Assembly: GCA_043763845.1 (NCBI GenBank)
Contig: JAYULE010000199.1
Location: 1-6,375 of the forward strand
Direction: 5' to 3'
Length of the DNA stretch: 6,375 nt
DNA from: Pseudopedobacter sp043763845
Lineage (GTDB): Bacteria > Bacteroidota > Bacteroidia > Sphingobacteriales > Sphingobacteriaceae
A program made the translations under genes and the position numbers. The notes beneath the pieces were generated by a model. It did no database searches, was not told where the DNA came from, and saw nothing but the letters and a program-made list of their open reading frames with translations. This document shows, piece after piece, positions 1 through 5,209 of the stretch (position 1 is the first letter of the stretch; each line of letters starts with the position of its first letter).

Positions 1-1
1 T

Positions 2-781
2 GCTGGCGGTTCATTTTTTGGTGCACAAATGGCAACTTTGGGCTTTGCAAGTGGTTTCGCTTCTGGTGCAGCCGGAGGCTTTGCAGGAGGTTTTGTGGGC
101 GGTGCTGCGAATGCTTGGATGAACGGCGCAAGCTTTAGCGGCGGTTTAGCTGCCGGTTTTAAAGCGGGTGTTGTTGGTGGTTTGGCTGGTGGTTTAATTA
201 ATGGGGTGGTAAGTGGCATTAGAGCTGATAAGGCGGGGCTGGATTTTATGAGCGGGAAAAAGTGGGAAGATCTTAAAATTGGATTTAATGGACGACCAAT
301 GTTGTCTCCTGACCTTGTTGATTTAAACTGGGATGTTGACGTGACAAAAAGTTTAACACAGCAAAACCAAACAGGTACATGGGATTGTACATACAGATGC
401 AAATTATCTATTGATAGTTATTTTAATTCTACCGGGCAAACTAGTTGTAATAATGAATGGTATAGTATGGTTAAAAATGGCGGTATGGGTAAAGGTCTTA
501 CACAATCATACTACCAACAATCAGGATACAATGTAAATACTTTACAAGATATTCGACCCCATAAAGCCCTACCTTGGATTGCTGGTCAAATGAAAGATAA
601 TCACATTGTACAATTAGGCAACAACTTAGGGGGTGGTGTAGGACACGCAACTTTAGTAACACGTTTGCAATATTTTAATGATTTTTCTAAATTCAGGATG
701 CAAATTATGGATCCTTCAAACGCTATTAAAACAATCACGAACTTCAGTAGAATATTTGAAATTTTTAGCATATGGAAATAA
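2..781 (+). CDS. C-terminal part of a polymorphic toxin (RHS-like), papain/C39-like end domain
   Basis: The reading frame is open through the left edge, and the codons before the first ATG (position 29) read AGGSFFGAQ, so this is the 3' end of a larger gene. Counting from that ATG, residues 1-64 are a Gly/Ala-rich stretch (AAGGFAGGFVGG, GGLAGGLINGVVSG). Such stretches commonly precede the variable toxin tip of RHS/polymorphic toxins. Residues about 90-250 form a different, polar domain. It has TGTWDC at 115-120 followed by a helix-like run ending YF at 131-132, VGHATLV at 204-210 and MDPSN at 227-231. This order of Cys, His and Asp/Asn, with Cys about 11 residues before an aromatic pair, resembles C39-like/papain-like cysteine peptidases. 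C120 (C124 is the alternative), H206 and D228 or N231 are the candidate catalytic residues. The peptidase assignment is inferred from motifs only. The next gene overlaps its last ten bases, as expected for a toxin-immunity pair. An internal processing peptidase is another possibility. Confidence 0.6.
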   Translation, partial: AGGSFFGAQMATLGFASGFASGAAGGFAGGFVGGAANAWMNGASFSGGLAAGFKAGVVGGLAGGLINGVVSGIRADKAGLDFMSGKKWEDLKIGFNGRPMLSPDLVDLNWDVDVTKSLTQQNQTGTWDCTYRCKLSIDSYFNSTGQTSCNNEWYSMVKNGGMGKGLTQSYYQQSGYNVNTLQDIRPHKALPWIAGQMKDNHIVQLGNNLGGGVGHATLVTRLQYFNDFSKFRMQIMDPSNAIKTITNFSRIFEIFSIWK

Positions 782-1479
782 ATTTTTTTCGATACCCTTT
801 AGTTTTTTTAATGATTGTATTTGCATTACCATCAATTAGTCAAACAAATAATTTATCAAAAACAAGGTCTGCTTTTTTGCTGGGTATGTTTAACGATTAT
901 TTAGGTAAACAATTTGTGCCTAATCACCCTACAGAATCACAATTTGTAACAAGCTTTTATGCAAGTGAAAGTAGTGTTACAACTGTTTTTTTAGATTCTT
1001 TAAAGTTGTTTTCAGGTGGTGACTCATCAAAAATTGTATTAAAAAAAGAGGGCGTTGAGAACCCGATTTTAAAGATATATTCGGAAAAATATTCTAAATA
1101 TTTTAACACATATTATAACTTTAAAAAGAGCGAAGGTTTTGGCTATTTTGATGATAGAGATTCTATTAATAGAGGTGACTTTGAAATCTATATTGGCAAA
1201 TTAAATTCTAAGAAAATCAAAGGTAATAACGAGAAACTTTCTTATTTGGCAGGTAGTTTTTTAAGAAATGGTAAAATGAATAATGATGGGGCATATAAAT
1301 TTCAATTTGGAAATTCTATTTCGAAATATAAAATTGTTAGAAAATTTTTAATGGACACAAAATCACGTATTCTTTTTAAAAAAGTAAAAAAAGATCGTAT
1401 TCCTGTTATTAGTGTGATTGAATTTGTGCCAAGTAAAGCTTTAAAGCAAGTATTAGAACGACTACCCCCCTGTCCGTAG
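772..1479 (+). CDS. Exported protein of unknown family, candidate immunity protein for the upstream toxin
   Basis: I do not recognise the family. The 235-residue product begins with a short charged N-terminus and a hydrophobic run (PLVFLMIVFALPSIS, residues 9-23). This looks like a Sec signal peptide cleaved near SIS/Q, so the mature protein is probably periplasmic or secreted; there is no lipobox cysteine. The rest is Lys/Ser/Phe/Tyr-rich, with no other membrane segment and no catalytic motif I can name. The ATG lies inside the end of the upstream toxin frame (10-base overlap), implying translational coupling, and no Shine-Dalgarno site is visible. Position directly behind a toxin tip, small size and lack of known domains make an immunity role the best inference. 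An exported immunity protein would suggest that the toxin acts outside the cytoplasm. The last four residues (PPCP) and the stop codon are supplied by the repeat that starts at 1466, so the original C-terminus may have been replaced. Confidence 0.6.
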   Translation: MEINFFRYPLVFLMIVFALPSISQTNNLSKTRSAFLLGMFNDYLGKQFVPNHPTESQFVTSFYASESSVTTVFLDSLKLFSGGDSSKIVLKKEGVENPILKIYSEKYSKYFNTYYNFKKSEGFGYFDDRDSINRGDFEIYIGKLNSKKIKGNNEKLSYLAGSFLRNGKMNNDGAYKFQFGNSISKYKIVRKFLMDTKSRILFKKVKKDRIPVISVIEFVPSKALKQVLERLPPCP

Positions 1480-1528
1480 TCTGTAGCGTGGTTTAAGGCG
1501 TTGGGGACTACGGATTGGTAAATAAAAT
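1466..1528 (+). repeat. Hairpin repeat, direct copy 1
   Basis: The copy starts with CCCCCTGTCCGTAGTC and ends with GACTACGGATTGGTAAATAA plus a few bases. TCCGTAGTC (1473-1481) and GACTACGGA (1506-1514) form a 9-bp stem. The copy stops after AAATAAAAT, where sequence leading into a transposase remnant begins, so the tail seen in copies 3 and 4 is missing. Its first bases encode the last residues and the stop of the upstream gene. With no strong T-tract it is not a canonical terminator, but it could help end transcription of the toxin operon. Confidence 0.85.
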
Positions 1529-1557
1529 GTCCTGTTTTGTGCGCTGGGACACCCGAG

Positions 1558-1755
1558 CTAAATTTTGAGTTGAAACAGGTTGATTATGTCTTTTTGTTCA
1601 ACATTTTTAAGGATTAGTTTGGTGTGTACCGTATTTGAGTATGTGGTTATGAAGCTAATTTTGTAGATGGTTTTAAGGATGTCAATTGCTTTTTCTGGGC
1701 TCAAGTCGCTTTTTTTCTCTTTTAGTTGTCGTTCTAATTCTTTGTAAACCTTGCA
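1558..1755 (-). pseudogene. IS transposase remnant, C-terminal 65 residues
   Basis: Read on the minus strand from 1755 down to a TAG at 1560-1558, this frame gives 65 residues beginning CKVYKELERQL, with LSPEKAIDILKTIYKI in the middle and EQKDIINLFQLKI at the end. The pattern KVYKELER, then SPEKA and I.KTIY, then EQK...LF next to the stop resembles the C-terminus of IS1634/IS4-type DDE transposases. I recall this from the family; no search was run. The catalytic domain and everything upstream are gone, cut exactly where repeat copy 2 begins (about 1758). The segment 1529-1557 beyond the stop contains GTCC and GGGACAC and may be the terminal inverted repeat of the lost IS. It is no longer a functional gene. 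Confidence 0.65.
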
Positions 1756-1757
1756 GG

Positions 1758-1800
1758 CCCCCTGTTCGTAGTCTGAAGCATGGGTTGAGATGAGGGGTCT
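1758..1800 (+). repeat. Hairpin repeat, truncated direct copy 2
   Basis: It begins CCCCCTGTTCGTAGTCTGAA and continues like copy 4 (GGGTTGAGATG against GGGTTGCGATG), but ends at GGGGTCT, where copy 3 starts at once. The right stem arm (GACTACGG) is missing, so this copy cannot form the hairpin. It lies directly against the broken end of the transposase remnant, which suggests that recombination between repeat copies deleted most of the IS. Confidence 0.7.
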
Positions 1801-1955
1801 CCCCCTGTCCGTAGTCTGTAGCGTGGTTTAACGCGTTGGGGACTACGGATTGGTAAATAAAATTTAGTCTCCGACTAAATAATAACAAAATTTCGTATTT
1901 TAGGGTTTGAGGGAAAGGAGATATTGTATTAGTAATCTCCCTGGCGTATAGTCTG
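1801..1955 (+). repeat. Hairpin repeat, direct copy 3 (tandem unit A, 155 bp)
   Basis: This is a full copy. The hairpin is TCCGTAGTC (1808-1816) with GACTACGGA (1841-1849). It is followed by AATAAA and a second palindrome, ATTTAGTC-TCC-GACTAAAT (1862-1880). A shared tail runs to TTTTAGGGTT (1907) and on to AAGGAGATATTGTATTAG and CTCCCTGGCGTATAGTCTG. Positions 1801-1907 align without gaps to 1956-2062 with about ten differences, nearly all in the hairpin region. Confidence 0.85.
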
Positions 1956-2141
1956 CCCCCTGTCCTTAGTCTGAAGCGTGGGTTGCGATGTTGGGGACTA
2001 AGGATTGGCAAATAAAATTTAGTCTCCGACTAAATAATAACAAAATTTCGTATTTTAGGGTTATGCGGGTAAGGAGATATTGTATTAGAAATTAACACCA
2101 TAGCACCACTGTAGGAATACTCCCATGGCGCATAGTTTGCA
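1956..2141 (+). repeat. Hairpin repeat, direct copy 4 (tandem unit B)
   Basis: This is the second unit of the tandem pair. The stem is TCCTTAGTC (1963-1971) with GACTAAGGA (1996-2004). Against copies 1 and 3, both arms changed together (G to T at 1966, C to A at 2001), keeping the pairing. The palindrome ATTTAGTC-TCC-GACTAAAT recurs at 2017-2035. After TATTGTATTAG the unit carries about 26 more bases than unit A before the shared CTCCC(A)TGGCGCATAGTTTGC end, about 2121-2141. Confidence 0.8.
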
Positions 2142-2157
2142 TCATACACCTAATTAC

Positions 2158-2180
2158 TGGCGCAAGTTTGTAACTTGTGC
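2158..2180 (+). repeat. Palindromic repeat, left copy
   Basis: TGGCGCAAGTTTGTAACTTG followed by TGC is itself an imperfect palindrome (GCGCAAGTT with AACTTGTGC). It matches the reverse complement of 2525-2547 at 22 of 23 positions. The form is that of REP-like palindromes. Confidence 0.75.
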
Positions 2181-2197
2181 TTAGCTTATATCTGTAA
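2171..2197 (+). repeat. Direct repeat, copy 1 of AACTTGTGCT block
   Basis: AACTTGTGCTTAGCTTATAT followed by CTGTAA recurs with a few changes at 2327-2352 (AACTTGTGCTAAACTTATAT...). It overlaps the end of the left palindrome, so the second copy is probably a degraded palindrome lacking its left half. Confidence 0.6.
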
Positions 2198-2524
2198 ATA
2201 ATAACCTAATAACAGCAGTTACAGTTGAAAATCAAGAAAGATATCAATAGAGCAGAGCAAGATAATATTTAGAAGAAAAATGTTGGTAAGATACAAATGG
2301 AAAAGTATTAGTTGTATATAATTGCCAACTTGTGCTAAACTTATATTTGTTATTAATTCAATTACGTAACATACTTATATTTAAGTAAAATATTAGAATT
2401 TTGAGTTTTTACGGTTTATAAACAAAAATAATATCTTTACAGCAATCAAAGAGATTATTTTATAGCGAAAAAAGTAGTTAAGATAGTAATTGAGTAGTAT
2501 TAATTATAATACTAACTCGTACTC
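2181..2524. other. AT-rich core without a gene
   Basis: No reading frame of meaningful length is visible on either strand; stop codons are frequent in all frames. The core contains the second AACTTGTGCT copy (2327-2352) and otherwise no recognisable RNA gene, promoter or motif. Confidence 0.6.
2327..2352 (+). repeat. Direct repeat, copy 2 of AACTTGTGCT block
   Basis: AACTTGTGCTAAACTTATAT followed by TTGTTA is the diverged partner of 2171-2197. Only the right half of the palindrome remains here. Confidence 0.55.
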
Positions 2525-2547
2525 GCACAAGTTTCAAACTTGCGCCA
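2525..2547 (-). repeat. Palindromic repeat, right inverted copy
   Basis: GCACAAGTTTCAAACTTGCG followed by CCA is nearly self-complementary (GCACAAGTTT with AAACTTGCGC, one mismatch). It is the reverse complement of 2158-2180 apart from one base. It marks the inner edge of the right arm of the proposed fold-back element. Confidence 0.75.
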
Positions 2548-2626
2548 GGGGGTATTGATTAGTATTACGATAAAAAAGGATTGTTAGAAATTTGCTTTGT
2601 ATAATATAAGGGATATTAATTTCTTA

Positions 2627-2691
2627 ATTTAGTCGGTGACTAAATTTTATTTATAAATCCGTTTGCCACTGCGTGAACACTACGGTCAGGG
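2627..2691 (-). repeat. Hairpin repeat, inverted copy 5
   Basis: Read on the minus strand it gives CCCTGACCGTAGTG, then ACGGATTTATAAATAAAA, then ATTTAGTC-ACC-GACTAAAT, matching copies 3 and 4 block by block. About a dozen bases are missing from the hairpin middle and the right stem arm is reduced, so the main stem is largely lost. The palindrome at 2627-2645 is intact. Confidence 0.75.
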
Positions 2692-2902
2692 TTCTCATTT
2701 TTATAACATTCAAACCCCATTAGTAGATGCAAGAGTAGGCAATAATATGGTAGCTAGAAGAAGTGGGTATGCGTATTATAAATTTGAAAAAGAGTTGATG
2801 AAGAAATTTTTAAAATATAATTTTATTAACCCAATTGATTTTTCCTTTTATTTATCCCTCAAATTATTTCTAAGAATTTTGACAGTAAAAGTTTTAACCT
2901 AG
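2663..2902 (+). pseudogene. 3' remnant of an unrecognised coding region
   Basis: An open frame runs from just after a TAA at 2654-2656 to the TAG at 2900-2902. The only available start is TTG at 2663, and there is no ATG near it. The first codons, to about 2691, lie in inverted repeat copy 5. The codons from about 2692 look like real protein: HFYNIQTPLVDARVGNN, then MVARRSGYAYYKFEKELMKK and a hydrophobic end (FSFYLSLKLFLRIL). I do not recognise the family. The basic-aromatic stretch and hydrophobic tail could be the end of a glycosyltransferase, and a sugar epimerase gene follows 45 bases later, but that is a guess. The simplest reading is a gene whose 5' part was removed when the repeat element arrived. 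A short active gene starting at TTG is less likely. Confidence 0.45.
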
Positions 2903-2947
2903 GTATACCAAAAAGCTCTCCGCAAAACAATTTTAAGCTAATTAAAA

Positions 2948-3838
2948 ATGCAACAAACCCTCCTAACCGGCTCCACAGGTTTCCTTGGCCAAATCCTCCT
3001 TAAAAACCTACCCAACAATTACAGCATTATAACTCTTGGCCGTACAAATGCCAATATCATAGCCAATTTAGCCACACAAATACCCTTACTCCCCAAAACA
3101 GAATTAGTAATACACGCAGCAGGCAAAGCCCACATTGTACCCAAAACCCCAGCCGAAAAACAAGATTTTTTTGATGTAAATGTAACAGGCACACAAAACC
3201 TACTTGCAGCACTCGAGAATAATTTGCCACATGCATTTGTTTTTATTAGTTCGGTAGCGGTTTATGGCTTAAACCAAGGGCTTTTAATAGATGAAAATCA
3301 TCCTTTAAATGCCAAAGACGCTTACGGCCTAAGTAAAATACAAGCCGAAGAGTTAATAAGCAATTGGTGCAAAAAGCATCATGTAATTTGCACCATTTTA
3401 CGTTTGCCACTATTGGTGGGAGAAAATCCACCTGGCAATTTAGGCGCAATGATAAAAGGCATAAAAAAAGGGTATTACTTTAACATAGCTGATGGCTTAG
3501 CTAAAAAAAGTATGGTAATGGCTACTGATGTTGCCCAATGTATAAAAACAGTAGCCCAAATTGGTGGTATTTTTAACCTTACGGATGGCTACCATCCCAA
3601 TTTTAAACAAATCAGTGCCCATATATCCGCTCAACTAAATAAAAAACCTTCGGCCAATATACCCAACTGGGTAGCTGTTTTTCTGGCCAAACTCGGCGAT
3701 TTGTTGGGCAACAAATCCCCCTTAAACTCGTATAAACTTTCTAAAATTAAAGCCCCTTTAACTTTTGATGATAGTAAAGCCCGCAAAACTTTTGGTTGGC
3801 AACCTGTACAAGTATTAGAAAGTTTTAAAATAGATTAG
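2948..3838 (+). CDS. NAD-dependent epimerase/dehydratase (extended SDR family)
   Basis: The 296-residue product is an extended short-chain dehydrogenase/reductase, acting in the cytosol on nucleotide sugars. The NAD-binding Rossmann motif is TGSTGFLG (residues 7-14, GxxGxxG). HAAGKAH (56-62) is the usual cofactor-contacting loop. The catalytic set is FISSVAVYG (99-107, Ser) with Y126 and K130 in DAYGLSKIQAEE. RLPLLVGENPPGNLGAMIKG (152-171) is the substrate-side segment typical of 4-epimerases and 4-ketoreductases of surface-sugar pathways, similar to the UDP-quinovosamine/WbpV-like group. The C-terminal part ends with DDSKARKTFGWQP (274-286), the common 'converts to a canonical tail' motif. 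Length is slightly short but complete. The ATG follows AATTAAAA with no Shine-Dalgarno site. The exact sugar cannot be decided, because no glycan cluster surrounds it here. Confidence 0.88.
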   Translation: MQQTLLTGSTGFLGQILLKNLPNNYSIITLGRTNANIIANLATQIPLLPKTELVIHAAGKAHIVPKTPAEKQDFFDVNVTGTQNLLAALENNLPHAFVFISSVAVYGLNQGLLIDENHPLNAKDAYGLSKIQAEELISNWCKKHHVICTILRLPLLVGENPPGNLGAMIKGIKKGYYFNIADGLAKKSMVMATDVAQCIKTVAQIGGIFNLTDGYHPNFKQISAHISAQLNKKPSANIPNWVAVFLAKLGDLLGNKSPLNSYKLSKIKAPLTFDDSKARKTFGWQPVQVLESFKID

Positions 3839-4084
3839 GCTATTTTTATGGTTTCTGGCGGTAACAACATAAAAATTTACTATTCTAAAATTATTATTAA
3901 TTATTAGCGTTTATATAATGTAATATGCTAACTAAGTGTTAGTTTAATTTCAAAATTTTTCATTTAATTTTACATTATACAAACTTACAACCAAAAAGTA
4001 TTTCACACATTTGTAACATAATTGTTATAATTTGTTTTATTATTGTATAACCTATTAATAATGTTTGACTAATTTAAAAAATAT
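3839..4084. other. Intergenic region with a small hairpin
   Basis: AACTAA-GTG-TTAGTT (3930-3944) forms a 6-bp stem without a following T-run, so it is a weak terminator candidate at best. TTTG boxes occur at 4010-4013, 4031-4034 and 4064-4067 upstream of the next ATG. No pair fits the Bacteroidota promoter TTTG-N19-TAnnTTTG well (the TA is one base too far from TTTG in two places), so a promoter is likely here but cannot be placed. Confidence 0.3.
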
Positions 4085-4876
4085 ATGTCTAAAGGTTTTT
4101 CTAAATTGATAATAAAAAGTTTTGTATTTATAACCCTGCTTTCCGTTTTAATTACAAACGTAGCCGGTATAAAAACCAGTAGTGCAAAACAAAGAACAAT
4201 GCTTAATTCTAAAAGTACCGCTAGCAATTTGTTGGCTTTTGATAATTACATTTCCCAATTTTACAATAATTGTAACTTACAGTTAACTGGTTTATCGTTC
4301 CCTGTTTTTCAAAAATCTATGATTGGTTATTTTAACTTGAGTAGTAAAAGTGCCATAAACCCTATTAAAAATATTGTTACTATAATTGATTTTACCCAAC
4401 CTAGTACAGTAAAAAGAATGTGGATTATTGATTTAAAAGCAGAAAAATTATTGCTAAATACGCTTGTAGCACACGGCCAAGGTAGTGGCGATAACATTCC
4501 TAATCAATTTTCTAACATTGCCGAATCGCACCAAAGTAGCTTAGGATTTTATGTTACCGATGAAGTTTATTTTGGTAAACACGGTCTTTCACTTAAACTA
4601 GAAGGTTTAGATGAGGGTATAAATTCTTTAGCAAAATCCCGATCTATTGTTGTACATGGCGCAAGCTACGTAAGCGAGAGTTTTATTAAATCTCACGGTC
4701 GTTTAGGTCGTAGCCACGGTTGCCCAGCGGTTCCCGAAGAACTTAATAATCAGATAATAGATATAATTAAGAATAAAACAATGTTATATATAAATGGTAC
4801 TAACCAAATTGTATCAAAACATTTAAATCAACAAATTGCCAATAATATGATTTTATCATCCAAAAAAAGTATATAA
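4085..4876 (+). CDS. Exported L,D-transpeptidase-like protein (YkuD_2 type)
   Basis: The 263-residue product belongs to the murein L,D-transpeptidase catalytic-domain family common in Bacteroidota. Residues 7-27 (KLIIKSFVFITLLSVLITNV) are a signal peptide or N-terminal anchor, placing the enzyme in the periplasm. A helical region (about 50-90) precedes the catalytic domain, which starts at NIVTIIDFTQPS (96-107). Within it are WIIDLKAEKLLLNTLVAHGQ (113-132), a Gly-rich turn with SSLGFYVTDEVYFGKHG (151-167), and IVVHGASYV (188-196). The active-site motif GRSHGCPAVP (208-217) has H191, H211 and the nucleophile C213 in place, so it appears active. Such enzymes form or exchange 3-3 peptidoglycan crosslinks or attach proteins to peptidoglycan; which of these applies here is not shown. 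It is transcribed alone, with long intergenic gaps on both sides. The ATG start puts the signal peptide right at the N-terminus. Confidence 0.87.
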   Translation: MSKGFSKLIIKSFVFITLLSVLITNVAGIKTSSAKQRTMLNSKSTASNLLAFDNYISQFYNNCNLQLTGLSFPVFQKSMIGYFNLSSKSAINPIKNIVTIIDFTQPSTVKRMWIIDLKAEKLLLNTLVAHGQGSGDNIPNQFSNIAESHQSSLGFYVTDEVYFGKHGLSLKLEGLDEGINSLAKSRSIVVHGASYVSESFIKSHGRLGRSHGCPAVPEELNNQIIDIIKNKTMLYINGTNQIVSKHLNQQIANNMILSSKKSI

Positions 4877-5209
4877 TCTTTTTTCCATTCGCTAAGTAAT
4901 ATTCAATTTACTTTATATCTTAATTTGCTAATTAATTTTAATATAATGCTGTCTGTCTGACTAATATAGATATTATTGCGTTAACGATTGAAGCGGCATA
5001 CTTTTTTACGCTGAAACTCCCCCTTCGGGGGTTGGGGGGATAGAAAAGTAAAAAGATACAGCGTAAAGCGTGTTAAAACGCCCTAATTATTAGAATTCAA
5101 TATTTTTTATTCATGTTTGAATTTTGAACTTTGTTCAGTTTTACCAAAATACAATTCGTATTGTTTCTAAGTAAAAATCAGTTTAATTTTATTGCCTAAT
5201 TCATCTATA
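4877..5209. other. Intergenic region, 333 bases
   Basis: The middle (4978-5083) is the REP-like element listed separately. The flanks are AT-rich and non-coding. Near the downstream gene, ACAAT-TCGT-ATTGT (5151-5164) is a short inverted repeat that could be an operator or chance. TTTG at 5130-5133 followed by TACAATTC at 5150 is a poor match to the Bacteroidota promoter, so the promoter of the oxidoreductase gene remains unplaced. Confidence 0.35.
4978..5083. repeat. REP-like nested palindromic element
   Basis: The outer ends are GCGTTAACG (4978-4986) and GTGTTAAAACGCC (5070-5082), loosely inverted. Inside, TTTACGCTG (5005-5013) pairs perfectly with CAGCGTAAA (5059-5067). At the tip, CCCCC-TTC-GGGGG (5019-5031) forms a stable small hairpin followed by TTGGGGGG. 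An alternative stem is CTTTTTTAC (5001-5009) with GTAAAAAG (5048-5055). The plan (GATTGAAGCGGCAT..., C-rich/G-rich tip, ...GCGTAAAGCG) is familiar to me as a dispersed repeat in Bacteroidota genomes; that is from memory, not a search. It could insulate or end transcription of the L,D-transpeptidase gene. Confidence 0.7.

Larger units (their letters stand above)
1956..2691. mobile_element. Fold-back (MITE-like) non-autonomous element, inferred
   Basis: The left arm, read inward, has the CCCCCTGTCC hairpin block, the ATTTAGTC/GACTAAAT palindrome and then TGGCGCAAGTTTG...CTTGTGC. The right arm, read inward on the minus strand, has the same three blocks in the same order: CCCTGACCGTAGTG, ATTTAGTC-ACC-GACTAAAT, and CCCCCTGGCGCAAGTTTG. 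The blocks enclose an AT-rich core of about 340 bases without a gene. This symmetry suggests an element of about 740 bp with imperfect terminal inverted repeats, moved by an enzyme encoded elsewhere. No target-site duplication could be identified. A chance nesting of separate repeats is the alternative. Confidence 0.4.

Noticed and set aside
1682..2011. Minus-strand open frame of 109 codons
   Set aside because: It runs through three repeat copies (the motif RFRLRTGG appears twice because of them) and then reads the transposase remnant in the wrong frame. It is a repeat artefact.
1466..2062. CRISPR array
   Set aside because: The repeats are long, unevenly spaced and partly truncated, with conserved sequence between hairpins. 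There are no regular unique spacers and no cas gene.
1466..2691. Retron, diversity-generating or RNA-gene system in the structured non-coding region
   Set aside because: No reverse transcriptase or partner gene is present, and the structure is explained by repeated palindromes and IS debris.
3246..3449. Minus-strand open frame of 67 codons
   Set aside because: It lies wholly inside the epimerase gene on the opposite strand and shows no protein-like motif.
4010..4067. Promoter of the L,D-transpeptidase gene from TTTG boxes
   Set aside because: Spacing between the TTTG boxes and the internal TA-to-TTTG distance do not fit the consensus, and TTTG is frequent by chance in such AT-rich DNA.
5192..5209. 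TTG start giving a six-residue longer oxidoreductase
   Set aside because: The added residues (MPNSSI) precede a good ATG and are not part of the fold. The family starts just before the Rossmann strand, which fits the ATG at 5210.
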